Below, in pieces: positions 49,970-58,822 of a DNA stretch of 64,000 bases (positions are counted from its first letter, which is position 1; each line of letters opens with the position of its first letter). The stretch covers positions 34,756-98,755 of the forward strand of contig NZ_JAHHDX010000163.1 in assembly GCF_018619335.1 (NCBI RefSeq). The letters are read 5' to 3'. Position numbers and translations under genes: made by a program. The stretch is from Alteromonas sp. ALT199. GTDB taxonomy: Bacteria; Pseudomonadota; Gammaproteobacteria; Enterobacterales; Alteromonadaceae. The notes below the pieces were generated by a model. That model was not told the origin of the DNA. It was given only the letters and a program-made list of their open reading frames with translations, and did no database searches.

Positions 49970-52900
49970 TTGAACAGGCCAGATGTATTCTCGTCGCAAA
50001 ACAATTCCCTTAAAACTGAAGCCTTAGCTTTAGGGTCATCTATTGCGCCAAATTCTCGTTTGGCCAACCGATTTCGCATTATAGAACAGTTGGGCTCGGG
50101 CGCTCAGGCTAGTGTTTATAGTGCTATTGACGAGCTACTTGATGTGAAAGTGGCGCTTAAAGTTATAGAGGGTGGTGCCTGCGATCCGGTTAAAATGCAA
50201 ACCATCCGCAATGAAGTCAATATTGCCAGACAACTTCAGCACCCCAATATCATTCGGGTACATGATGTTTTCTCTGACGGAGATGATGCGTTTTTTACCA
50301 TGGCTTTTATAGAGGGAGAGCCTCTTTATGCGCGCATTCAAGAACCTATCAGCAAGGCAGAATTCGATAAGTGGCAACAACAGCTCGTCGAATCCTTACT
50401 AGCATGTAAAAGCGTTGGCATTAAGCATGGCGACGTAAAACCAGACAATATCCTTATTGATCACAACGCAGATATTAAGCTTATCGACTTTGGCATTGGG
50501 CAAAGCGCGGCTTCTGGCGCTCAAACTAGTGGGCATCAGCGCTACACAGCTCCAGAAGTTATTCAAACAGGAAAAGCAAGTGAGCATTCTGACACTTATA
50601 GCCTAGGCAAAGTGCTAGAAGACGTGTTGAACTGTGTTAAAAAAGACGGGTTTGGTCTCTCTCATTACTTTTGGTTAAAAAAGCGAAAAGCCTGTATTGC
50701 TCAATTAACTCATCATTTACCTGCAAAAAGACTCTCGTTGGAACAAGCACTTAGTATCAGTGCCTTAAACGATAATAGTAGTGCTACAGCGCCTAACAAA
50801 ACCCTTGTTGGTTTTTCCGTTGTTGCCTTACTGGTATTAATTGTGAGCGCGAGTATTTTTTCTTACGGTTGGTACCAAAAAGGGCAACTAAAATTAGCAA
50901 CAGGCAGCCCTATTCAGCTTTTGATATTGAACGACCCTCAGTTCCCGCTTTTAGATACCATTAACACCCTACTTCGCTACCCTTTGTCTACCCACCCCAA
51001 TATAGTGCTAGATAACAAAGAACAGACTCAAGCGTTGGTAAGCAATTTAGTGTTATCACCCTTTACAAGTGAAAATGATCGCACTGATTTGGCCGCGATA
51101 CTTGCGGCTAATAGCGTATTGCTCCTAGACGCGACACCTACCAGCAGTAGTACCTATTTGCTTCACGCAAGCGTACTTAGCATGCCTGCTAATACGCCTA
51201 TTTTTACAGTGTCGTACAATGTGGATGCAAACACGCTTTCTGATGATTTAGGAGAGTTTTCCAAAAAATTAATCCAGTCACTATTTGATGCTATTGAAAC
51301 TCAATCCCCACAGCCTCTGCCTGATCTACGTTACCTTGATGCGTTAGATAGCGCGTGGCAAAAAGGAGAAACACTTAACAGTGTAGATGCCATCGACGCC
51401 ATTGTCGCGACAACCCCCGATTACCCAGGTGGCTGGGTAGCCCAAGCTCGCAATAAGATAAATGCCAGCGACTATGACGGTGCGAGACAGGCACTGGAAA
51501 CCTTAACCAGCATTTCAAACTTAGCACCATATTGGCGGCTACAGAGCGAGCTTCTAAGAGCGGATCTCAATGAAGATTTAGCCCTGGCTCAACAATCGAT
51601 AGATGCACTGGTTTCCCAATTCCCAAACCGACCAGAACTACTGTCAATGCGGGCAGACATATATCAGTGGGCGGGCGAAGATGCCAAAGCAATGTCTGAC
51701 TATAAAGCTGCATTAGCGCTTCGACCTAATAACGGACAGCTATGGTTTGAGTTAGCCCGTTTGCAAATTATTAACGGAGATATAGATACAGCCACCAGTG
51801 ACTCGCTAACTCGTGCACTTGTGGCGTTTCGACAGGCCAAGGATACCATTGGTGAAAGTTTAGCGCTTAACGCTTTTGGTATTGCTTACCTTCGCACAGC
51901 CGACAATGTAGCGGCAGCGCAGTATTTTAAAGATGCGCTAGCACTGAGAGATGCGAAAACGCAACCTTCTCAACGAGCCAAAACCTTAGCAAACTACGCT
52001 ATTGCCACCTCACTTACTGGCGACTACGCCACTGCTGAGGTGTCGTTAGAAGAAGCAGTGAAGTTACTTCACGATTTAGGTGACTTGGCTCAAGAAGCCC
52101 ACGTAAACGATACCTTAGGCTTTATGTTTGAAGAACAAGGACAGTTTGCAAGAGCGCTAGATTACTATAAACGAGGGCTTGATATTCGTGTACAGAATGA
52201 TGACAAAGTGCTTCAGCCTCAAAGTATGAGTAACGTTGCCTATATGCACTTTTTAATTGGTGACATCTCACTTGCCGAGATTTACTGGCAGCAGGCCAAA
52301 ATGCTATTTGAAAGAAATAGTGATGACTCTCACCTGCTTCGCACCCTTCAAAATCTTGCGCAATTGAGTTTAGTAAAAGGTGATAAGAATTTAGCTACGC
52401 GGCTTTTAACGACTATCGATAAAAAGCTTGATACTCAGCATAACCAAGAAAAAATGATAAATAGCTTGCTTTTCAGCTACTTAAACTTTGCAAATGGAAA
52501 TTTACAGGAAGCCACACAGCACGCAGCAAATGCAAAACGCTTAGCTCAGGAATCTGAAGATAGCCGCGCAAAAACAGAAGTATTGCTCTGGGAAGGCGAA
52601 ATATGCTTACTTACCGCAAACTGGTCGTGCTTAGAGAAGCGTATTGAGTCCGTATCGTCCACCATTAGCACAGAACGCCACGAGCAGTATGCCGTTTATC
52701 AATGGTTAACCTTGGGGTTAAAGCATCATCAAGGTAACCTTAACGATGAAAGTGACCACATCTACAAAACCCTTCTAAACAACAGTAATGTACCTGTTAT
52801 TACTGAAATAAAAATTTTGCTTGATATGCAGCAACGCCTTTCTCTTGACGCTACTAGCAGCACCATGGAAAAGCTTAATTCACTGATAAAGCCTACTTAT

Positions 52901-53128
52901 TATCAGCAATACTTACAGTGGTTATATATAAAAGCGTCGTTTGGTAATGAAGCATCAGTTGAAAAGCTTAAGCAAAAGCTCGCGCTATATCCTTTATACT
53001 GGCGTAACCATCTTTACTATCGCGCTGTTCCCGGCAAGGAAGAAACCGTTGATAAGTTAACAACACAGTGGCTGTCTCAACTAGCTGAAAAACAAGCTGG
53101 TGACTACAGGAATGCCTATATTGAATGA
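49970..53128 (+). CDS. Transmembrane Ser/Thr protein kinase with periplasmic or lumenal TPR region
   Basis: 1052 residues from the TTG at 49970, chosen because GGAG lies 6 bases upstream; an in-frame GTG at 49958 is weaker. The kinase domain (about 35-270) has the glycine loop LGSGAQASVYSA (about 41-52), the Lys in VALKVI (about 63), HGDVKPDN (about 153-160, in place of HRD), DFG and TAPEV. TM about 279-300 (VGFSVVALLVLIVSASIFSY). Beyond it about 450-900 is a TPR array (SMSNVAYMHFLIGDISLAEI and similar). The C-terminal part overlaps the histidine kinase gene. It resembles kinase-TPR proteins that sense through the non-kinase part. Confidence 0.88.
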   Translation: MNRPDVFSSQNNSLKTEALALGSSIAPNSRLANRFRIIEQLGSGAQASVYSAIDELLDVKVALKVIEGGACDPVKMQTIRNEVNIARQLQHPNIIRVHDVFSDGDDAFFTMAFIEGEPLYARIQEPISKAEFDKWQQQLVESLLACKSVGIKHGDVKPDNILIDHNADIKLIDFGIGQSAASGAQTSGHQRYTAPEVIQTGKASEHSDTYSLGKVLEDVLNCVKKDGFGLSHYFWLKKRKACIAQLTHHLPAKRLSLEQALSISALNDNSSATAPNKTLVGFSVVALLVLIVSASIFSYGWYQKGQLKLATGSPIQLLILNDPQFPLLDTINTLLRYPLSTHPNIVLDNKEQTQALVSNLVLSPFTSENDRTDLAAILAANSVLLLDATPTSSSTYLLHASVLSMPANTPIFTVSYNVDANTLSDDLGEFSKKLIQSLFDAIETQSPQPLPDLRYLDALDSAWQKGETLNSVDAIDAIVATTPDYPGGWVAQARNKINASDYDGARQALETLTSISNLAPYWRLQSELLRADLNEDLALAQQSIDALVSQFPNRPELLSMRADIYQWAGEDAKAMSDYKAALALRPNNGQLWFELARLQIINGDIDTATSDSLTRALVAFRQAKDTIGESLALNAFGIAYLRTADNVAAAQYFKDALALRDAKTQPSQRAKTLANYAIATSLTGDYATAEVSLEEAVKLLHDLGDLAQEAHVNDTLGFMFEEQGQFARALDYYKRGLDIRVQNDDKVLQPQSMSNVAYMHFLIGDISLAEIYWQQAKMLFERNSDDSHLLRTLQNLAQLSLVKGDKNLATRLLTTIDKKLDTQHNQEKMINSLLFSYLNFANGNLQEATQHAANAKRLAQESEDSRAKTEVLLWEGEICLLTANWSCLEKRIESVSSTISTERHEQYAVYQWLTLGLKHHQGNLNDESDHIYKTLLNNSNVPVITEIKILLDMQQRLSLDATSSTMEKLNSLIKPTYYQQYLQWLYIKASFGNEASVEKLKQKLALYPLYWRNHLYYRAVPGKEETVDKLTTQWLSQLAEKQAGDYRNAYIE

Positions 53129-53810
53129 TTTAGCCAAAGAAATAGAGAGTATTAAGTCACTACAGACCACGCTTCAAGCACGACTAGATGCCGACCAAGA
53201 AGTACTTCAACAGCTTGCAAAGCGCTTATGGGCTCAGCAAGAGTCGGAAAAAGCTAAACTTTCTAGAGAGCTGCACGACGGTATAGGGCAGTTACTTACC
53301 GGGCTTACCAGACGACTGCAGGCGCTTTCATCTTCATCGCCTGAAATAGAAGCCCTACACGGTATCGCTGAAATGGCGCTAAATGACGTGAGGCAGCTAT
53401 CGCGACTTATGAGCCCCACTATTTTAGATGACCTTGGCCTTAAACCCGCACTAAACTGGCTGTGCCGGAACCTGCTTAGTGGTGAAGATATGACTTATAA
53501 CACGAACATAAATCTACCCACAGACCTCTCGAAAGACATAAGCACCTTGTTATTCAGAATTGCGCAAGAGACATTGGTGAATGCTATAAAACACAGTGAA
53601 GCAACACACCTTACCCTGACGGTTTCTTACCACCATAACGTTATTCGTTTAGATATTCTTGATAATGGTGTAGGGTTTGATAGTAGAACAATAGAGCCTG
53701 GTATTGGTCTTTCAAGTATTCGCGATAGAGCCGAAGCGTTCAACGCTACGCTAGAAATAGATTCAGCTGTAGGGCAAGGCACAAGAACAACAGTAACGGT
53801 ACCTGTATGA
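53112..53810 (+). CDS. NarX-like histidine kinase (HisKA_3), soluble
   Basis: 232 residues from the ATG at 53112; an in-frame GTG at 53100 is possible. No TM or input domain: a coiled coil (about 5-55) leads directly into HisKA_3 with the phospho-His in SRELHDGIGQLLTGL (about 59), then HATPase with N-box LVNAIKHSEATHL and G-box DNGVGFDS and GIGLSSIRDRAE. The start overlaps the upstream Ser/Thr kinase gene by about 17 bases; its stop overlaps the response-regulator start (ATGA). Input may therefore come from the Ser/Thr kinase or FHA-GAF protein. This is an inference from coupling. Confidence 0.9.
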   Translation: MPILNDLAKEIESIKSLQTTLQARLDADQEVLQQLAKRLWAQQESEKAKLSRELHDGIGQLLTGLTRRLQALSSSSPEIEALHGIAEMALNDVRQLSRLMSPTILDDLGLKPALNWLCRNLLSGEDMTYNTNINLPTDLSKDISTLLFRIAQETLVNAIKHSEATHLTLTVSYHHNVIRLDILDNGVGFDSRTIEPGIGLSSIRDRAEAFNATLEIDSAVGQGTRTTVTVPV

Positions 53811-54436
53811 CAATTCGAGTAGTGCTAGCCGATGATCATGTACTCATGCGTCAAGGCGTATCTCAAATGCTAAATGCAAACCCAGACATTGACGTGGTAG
53901 GAGAATGTGATGACGGTGTTGAGCTTATTGCAGCGGTGCTAAAACTCTCCCCCGACGTTATTCTAATGGATATTTCTATGCCCCGCATGAGCGGACTAGT
54001 AGCCATCGATAAAATTCTATCTCAGCGCAGTGACGCAAAGATACTGGTGCTGTCTATGCACAACGAAGTGGAATATATAGAAGCCATGCGCGACGCGGGT
54101 GCAAAGGGCTACATTTTAAAAGAGTCATCTGGTGAGACTTTGGTCGATGCAATAAAAAGAGTAGCAGCCAACAAAACCTGTTTCTCTGACGAATTAACCC
54201 AAGTATCTAGTGAGCAATGCCAAAAGCACATATCTCCGCTAAGTGTTTTAACGCGTAGAGAGCGGGAAGTCTTCTTCTTAGTTGCTGCAGGCAACACCAG
54301 TAAAAAGATTGCCGAACTGTTGGATATGAGCCTTAAAACCGCAGAAAACCACCGCAGCAATATTTATAAAAAGCTTAATTTAAGCAGCTCTGCAGAACTT
54401 ATCAGAATGGCAGGAAAAGCCGGCTTGTTAGAATAG
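53807..54436 (+). CDS. LuxR/NarL-type response regulator
   Basis: 209 residues. The receiver has ADDHVLMRQG, phospho-acceptor Asp in VILMDISMPRMSG (about 54) and Lys in GYILKESSGE. LuxR-type DNA-binding helix-turn-helix (about 145-205) is LTRREREVFFLVAAGNTSKKIAELLDMSLKTAENHRSNIYKKL. Translation couples to the kinase through the ATGA overlap. Candidate target: the TAGGG/CCCTA motifs before the neighbouring protease and PEP-CTERM genes, which is a proposal and not shown. Confidence 0.93.
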   Translation: MTIRVVLADDHVLMRQGVSQMLNANPDIDVVGECDDGVELIAAVLKLSPDVILMDISMPRMSGLVAIDKILSQRSDAKILVLSMHNEVEYIEAMRDAGAKGYILKESSGETLVDAIKRVAANKTCFSDELTQVSSEQCQKHISPLSVLTRREREVFFLVAAGNTSKKIAELLDMSLKTAENHRSNIYKKLNLSSSAELIRMAGKAGLLE

Positions 54437-54611
54437 TTGGGATTTATTCTCAGCGAAGAACTCAACTCTTTTCCCCTCTTATCATATTCATCGAATGCTG
54501 GTTGATGCGACCAAGACCCTCAGCTGTAAACTTGCTGCAGTGGGTTCTCCAAAAGCGAATTCCATTACACTAAACTCTATTCAAAAGAACCTCTTATACG
54601 AAACAACAAAG

Positions 54612-54715
54612 AAGAGGGGCTTTGCTCCATCTGAAACTCTCCACAGCATGGATGCTGTGGCGAAGGCCCCATGGATGGGTTTACGCCGTGTTTCAGATGG
54701 AGCAAAGCCCCTCTT
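54612..54715. repeat. Composite palindrome B with perfect 26-bp arms
   Basis: Arms 54612-54637 and 54690-54715 are perfectly complementary. The 52-base core holds hairpin 1 CCACAGCATGGATGCTGTGG (54641-54660), hairpin 2 CCCATGGATGGG (54668-54679) and a tail TTTACGCCGT. The core is the same length as that of element C3 and differs at few positions. It sits between the convergent response-regulator and protease-2 genes. Confidence 0.88.
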
Positions 54716-54725
54716 ACATTACAAA

Positions 54726-57173
54726 TTAAAGTTCTGCGTATTGCGTTAGGATAAACGCGGCTTCGCCTCGTGATACACCATCTTGTGGGTTAAAGAAGGC
54801 TTTAAGTGTAGGTTGCAGGTCAAATGAACCTTGCTCTACTTTAACTTCAACCTGCATTAACCCTGCAGCTAAAGCTTGTTGGACATGGCCGCGATATTCA
54901 GGCGCAATCGCATCAGTATCTTCAACTTCCACCGCTTCGCCGAGCACGATAGCGATAACCTTTTCAGAGTCAAAGCTATTCGCGGCATCTTCAAGACCTA
55001 AAGCTTGAACCATTGAATACGCCATTTCTTCCTTGCTTACCTGCATGTTGCCACCGAAGAAGTCACCGTTAAATTGCATTACTGGTTGCGTATTCATCTC
55101 CAAATCACCTAATACCGCGCCTGTCGCTGTTGCTGAATTAACCGCGGCAGCATTTTCTGCACTCACATCGGTGAAGTTAACTGTGTTGCCACCGTTGGTT
55201 TGACGAAGGTTAGCACTAAGCGCTAGCGTATCTGCAAGCTCTACACGCGTTAATGGTGCATCTGGTGCAAAACCGCTTTCCTTCGCATCCATTAGTTCAT
55301 TTGCTACTACATATTCAATGAATGGTTTAGCTGGGTGACCTACTGCATCATCAATTCCGGTATAACCTGAGGTTACTAACAAGCGGATATTCACATCGTT
55401 AGTACCGGGAATGCCCACACCGTTTGTAACACCTAGTGGGTCAACCGATACACCGCTAATGCTACCAATACCACGGCTGTATAACTTCCATGTACCAGGC
55501 ATACCTGGCGCTGCTGTACCTACAGAAGAACCTAAAACTGGTAAGCCGATGCCAGAACCGTAGGTATTTCCTGCTGGGTCTTCTAGTACAAAGGCTGTTG
55601 CCGTTTCAATTGATGCGCTCGCAACAACCATAGATACATCAGGTGTTACCTCAAACTCTTCTACTGGTGATTCACCAACGGGAAGATAAGTTGTGGGCAG
55701 CGTAAAGCTGTCACCTTCCGCCACATTCGCAAAGGCGTTAAACTCGCGATTCATCTTCACTGTATCGCCGAATACTTCTTCGCCTTCAAGCACAGCGGTT
55801 ACCGCAGCATAAGCGTTAACGTAACCTGCGCCCACTTCCCACTCATCCATGCCTGCCATTGGTGTGGCCGTTTCTTGAAGAATGCGTTTAACATCTTCCC
55901 ATTGAAGGTTTGGATTCGCTTCTAGCATCAGTGCAACAATACCTGATATGTGAGGCGCTGCCATTGAAGTACCGCTAGATACGGTATAAAACGGCAAGTG
56001 TTGTGGTTCAATCATTTCAGCGTCGTCAGCAGCACTTAAGCCGCCTAAGCTAGACAGCGATGCGCGTGCAGAGATAACATCTACACCAGGCGCAGTTACG
56101 GTAGGACGGTCTTCCCACGTGAATACTTCGCCGTCTACCACGGCTTGCCCGCCTTTTCCATCTACACCACGTGAACTGAAATCAGCCAACTCGCCCTGCT
56201 TGTTACCCGCAGCAACAGTAATTACCCAAGGCGCTTTTTTAAAGTTACCGGTAATTGTCGACTCACCAGGTCCTGAGTTACCCGCTGAAAACACTGTGAT
56301 AATACCGCTGTCAGCTAATGCTTTAGTTATAACGTTGGTTGGGTCGTCTGGGTTAAAGTCTGTACCTACATCCCCCGTGTTACCGAACGAGTTAGAGATT
56401 ACGCGTATGTTGTAGTCGAATTGGTGTGTTAGCGCGTAGTCAAAGCCGCCAATAGTATCTAATATAAATAAAGCGGCACCCGAGCCATAACCTATAATAT
56501 CGGCCCCCGGTGCTACACCGGCGTGCAAACCTCCGCTCTTAGCGCCGTTGCCGCCTACAGTGCCTGCCACGTGCGTTCCGTGACCGCCTAGAATATCGGT
56601 ATTAGATACGTTTTCTTGGTAAGTAATCGGTAAAATGCCGCTATAGCTGTTTAAGTTCACCTGCGCTAGTACGTTTTGAACGACGTGATCAGGAAATGCT
56701 AAATCACCGTGCGTGCCGTCAACGCCCGAGTCGTTTACCACTACACCAATGCCTTTACCTGATACCGGCATGCCGTTAATGCGAATGTCACGGTCAGCTT
56801 GTAATGCCTGAACACCTGTAATTTGGGTAGATTCATGGTTTTCTAGTTCTAGTGGGTCGTTGTTCCAAACTGAAACCACGTCATCGCGTTGATAGAGTGC
56901 TTCAACTTGCTGTTTATTGGCTAACACGCCAACAATAGGTACGTTACGCAGGCTAACACCACCGGTAATTCCTAACGATTCAAGTGCCGTCACTTGCTCT
57001 GTTGTGGCAGGTCCCTTACCTTCAAATGTAACAATAACTTGTTGCAGTTCTAGCGGCGAAGCAGCAAGCGCATCAGCCAGTGTTTTATCGAATGTTTTTG
57101 CGTTAACCATGCTCGCTGGTAGGGCACAAGCAATTGCTACTGATAATACTGTTTTTTTATTAAGGAACTTCAT
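54726..57173 (-). CDS. Secreted subtilisin-like serine protease (S8) with SLH-like tail, paralogue 2
   Basis: 815 residues from the ATG at 57171-57173, with GAGAGG upstream. Signal peptide (VLSVAIACALPASMVNA, cleavage about 24), propeptide region, then S8 catalytic motifs: Asp in VVVNDSGVDGTH (about 160), His in GGHGTHVAGTVGG (about 208), Ser in SSGTSMAAPHISG (about 400). The C-terminal tail has SLH-like repeats (GHPAKPFIEYVVANELMDA, RVELADTLALSA, GEAAFILTQYAEL). It is a paralogue of the protease at 45445-47922. It lies downstream of the kinase/regulator genes on the opposite strand and has the 14-bp motif in its promoter. Confidence 0.93.
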   Translation of the reverse strand: MKFLNKKTVLSVAIACALPASMVNAKTFDKTLADALAASPLELQQVIVTFEGKGPATTEQVTALESLGITGGVSLRNVPIVGVLANKQQVEALYQRDDVVSVWNNDPLELENHESTQITGVQALQADRDIRINGMPVSGKGIGVVVNDSGVDGTHGDLAFPDHVVQNVLAQVNLNSYSGILPITYQENVSNTDILGGHGTHVAGTVGGNGAKSGGLHAGVAPGADIIGYGSGAALFILDTIGGFDYALTHQFDYNIRVISNSFGNTGDVGTDFNPDDPTNVITKALADSGIITVFSAGNSGPGESTITGNFKKAPWVITVAAGNKQGELADFSSRGVDGKGGQAVVDGEVFTWEDRPTVTAPGVDVISARASLSSLGGLSAADDAEMIEPQHLPFYTVSSGTSMAAPHISGIVALMLEANPNLQWEDVKRILQETATPMAGMDEWEVGAGYVNAYAAVTAVLEGEEVFGDTVKMNREFNAFANVAEGDSFTLPTTYLPVGESPVEEFEVTPDVSMVVASASIETATAFVLEDPAGNTYGSGIGLPVLGSSVGTAAPGMPGTWKLYSRGIGSISGVSVDPLGVTNGVGIPGTNDVNIRLLVTSGYTGIDDAVGHPAKPFIEYVVANELMDAKESGFAPDAPLTRVELADTLALSANLRQTNGGNTVNFTDVSAENAAAVNSATATGAVLGDLEMNTQPVMQFNGDFFGGNMQVSKEEMAYSMVQALGLEDAANSFDSEKVIAIVLGEAVEVEDTDAIAPEYRGHVQQALAAGLMQVEVKVEQGSFDLQPTLKAFFNPQDGVSRGEAAFILTQYAEL

Positions 57174-57229
57174 AATACACCTCTCTTTGAGTACCCCTTG
57201 AGTATTTAACAACCCAAGATGCAAAACTA

Positions 57230-57245
57230 TGGGGAGTTCCCCCTA
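57230..57245 (-). promoter_or_regulatory. GGGAGTTCCCCCTA motif before protease 2
   Basis: The 14-mer GGGAGTTCCCCCTA (57232-57245, plus strand) is identical to the one at 58008-58021. It lies 59-72 bases upstream of the start codon, versus 63-76 for the PEP-CTERM gene. The sequence is partly palindromic (TAGGG ... CCCTA). Confidence 0.6.
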
Positions 57246-57295
57246 TTCAGATTTTTTTATAAAAGCACTTTAAAACAGAATCTTAAAAAGAAAAA

Positions 57296-57316
57296 AGCCC
57301 TCACTAAGTGAGGGCT
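57296..57316 (-). terminator. Terminator of the PEP-CTERM gene
   Basis: AGCCCTCA / TGAGGGCT hairpin followed on the minus strand by six T, about 90 bases after the stop codon. Confidence 0.8.
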
Positions 57317-57402
57317 ACAAACACCAACTATCGAGAAACACAGATAAGTTGGAGGGAACGAACGTGGAATCCTAATTAGGGGCTTACTTGAAAGGAAAAA
57401 GA

Positions 57403-57945
57403 CTACTGTTTGCGTTTTTTTACCGAAATAAAAGCGAACAGAATTAGCATAGCAGCGGTAAAGGAAGCAGGTTCACTCACTTGGGTTGAACCCTTGTTAG
57501 CCCCACCTGTTTTAACCAACTGGAATAGACCACCCGCGCAGCGATCACCATTTTCAAAAAAAACACAGGTATCTGTTTGCCCTAGCCCAGCTAAACCTGA
57601 ACTAATAGTAAACTCGTAAGGCACACTTGAATCCTCAATGAAAAACTCAAAGCCTTCACTGCTGTCGTCACCAAAAACGCCATCGTCCAGGTCAGATATC
57701 GCAAATTCAGCAATGTCCTCTTCCATTATGTCGTAAGTTACGCCATCAAACTCTAGCTGAAAGAAAAACGACAGCCATGTGTTCATATTGAACTGGGTTT
57801 CATTTTCATCAAAGGTGATTTGCCCGAGCAAACTGGTTTGCTCCGATTCATCACCTAACACTAGGCGTGTGAAATCATAGGTGATTACACCGGCGAAAGA
57901 AGATGATGCAGAAAAAAGTAAAAATGCAGCTAGTAACGATCTCAT
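57403..57945 (-). CDS. PEP-CTERM-sorted exported protein
   Basis: 180 residues. Signal peptide at the start (LLAAFLLFSASSSFAG). The body is beta-rich with no recognised domain. The C terminus has SEPASFTAAMLILFAFISVKKRKQ shortened here: the SEPAS variant of the PEP motif, a hydrophobic stretch and a basic end, the exosortase sorting signal. No exosortase is in the window. The 14-bp GGGAGTTCCCCCTA motif lies upstream, shared with protease 2. Confidence 0.8.
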   Translation of the reverse strand: MRSLLAAFLLFSASSSFAGVITYDFTRLVLGDESEQTSLLGQITFDENETQFNMNTWLSFFFQLEFDGVTYDIMEEDIAEFAISDLDDGVFGDDSSEGFEFFIEDSSVPYEFTISSGLAGLGQTDTCVFFENGDRCAGGLFQLVKTGGANKGSTQVSEPASFTAAMLILFAFISVKKRKQ

Positions 57946-58005
57946 AGTGAACCCACTTCTATATTTTTATGGGCTTAGTATTGAACTTAGTGCATAGAAT
58001 ACAAA

Positions 58006-58021
58006 TAGGGAGTTCCCCCTA
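58006..58021 (-). promoter_or_regulatory. TAGGGAGTTCCCCCTA motif before the PEP-CTERM gene
   Basis: Contains the 14-mer identical to that before protease 2, at nearly the same distance from the start codon. Candidate operator for a shared regulator. Confidence 0.6.
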
Positions 58022-58054
58022 GTTGTATTCGATGCTCTTTAATGTGGCGTGTTT

Positions 58055-58672
58055 TTAATTAGCGTTTTGCTCGCGTAGTACTTTTGCTAGTTCGTAATTA
58101 CCTTGCGAAAGAGCGATATCCGCTACCGAATTGCCTGCTTTATCCATGTGAGCTGGGTTTGCCCCTTTGTCGATAAGCGTATTGATAATTTCTTGTCTGT
58201 CAAAAAGGCTCGCAAACATTAACGCGGTTTGCCCCTGTGCGTTTTCTTCGTCTATGTCGCAGTCGGCAAAAACCAGTTGCTTAGCCACACTAACGTGACC
58301 TTTAAATATGGCCCCCATGAGTGCGGTGTTTCCGCGGTTGTCTTCTTGACATGGGTTGGCATTAGCTTCACCGATTAGAAAATTTATGGTGTCGGTGTGC
58401 CCATGGTACGCCGCAAGTATAAGGGCGGTATAGCCTTTTTCGTCGGCTACATTAACATCTAGACCGGCCTGATAAAATGCACCTAGCATGGCGCTATCAC
58501 CTTCTCGCGCTGCATCAAAATAGCGTGCTTTTAAGGCCTCCATATTAGGCCTAGTCGCACTTTGTTGAGTATTAGCTTGAGTGGTTGTTTCAGCTGCCGC
58601 ACTAGTATAAAAACTGGTGAAGGTGACAACAACGAACAGTGCTGCCGTAAGTGTTTGCTTTAAAAAAGACAT
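58055..58672 (-). CDS. Exported ankyrin-repeat protein, AnkB-like
   Basis: 205 residues. Signal peptide (LTAALFVVVTFTSFYTSAAA, cleavage about 27). Four ankyrin repeats from about residue 48: ARYFDAAREGDSAMLGAFYQ, DEKGYTALILAAYHGHTDTI, NRGNTALMGAIFKGHVSVA, and AQGQTALMFASLFDRQEI. AAGGGGG precedes the ATG. It lies 150 bases after the secreted catalase on the same strand. In Pseudomonas aeruginosa the periplasmic ankyrin AnkB is needed for KatB activity, so the pair here probably has the same relation. Confidence 0.88.
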   Translation of the reverse strand: MSFLKQTLTAALFVVVTFTSFYTSAAAETTTQANTQQSATRPNMEALKARYFDAAREGDSAMLGAFYQAGLDVNVADEKGYTALILAAYHGHTDTINFLIGEANANPCQEDNRGNTALMGAIFKGHVSVAKQLVFADCDIDEENAQGQTALMFASLFDRQEIINTLIDKGANPAHMDKAGNSVADIALSQGNYELAKVLREQNAN

Positions 58673-58822
58673 CGTGCCCCCTTACTGGTAAATCTAAATT
58701 TGGTTACTACAAAACTGTTTTCAGCAAAGCTGTTGCAGAAAGATTGTTAAAGAAAAATTGTTTGAGAAAAATGGGAGTTACTCAACACTGTGATGTAACT
58801 CCCAACCCAAGTGCTACTTAGC

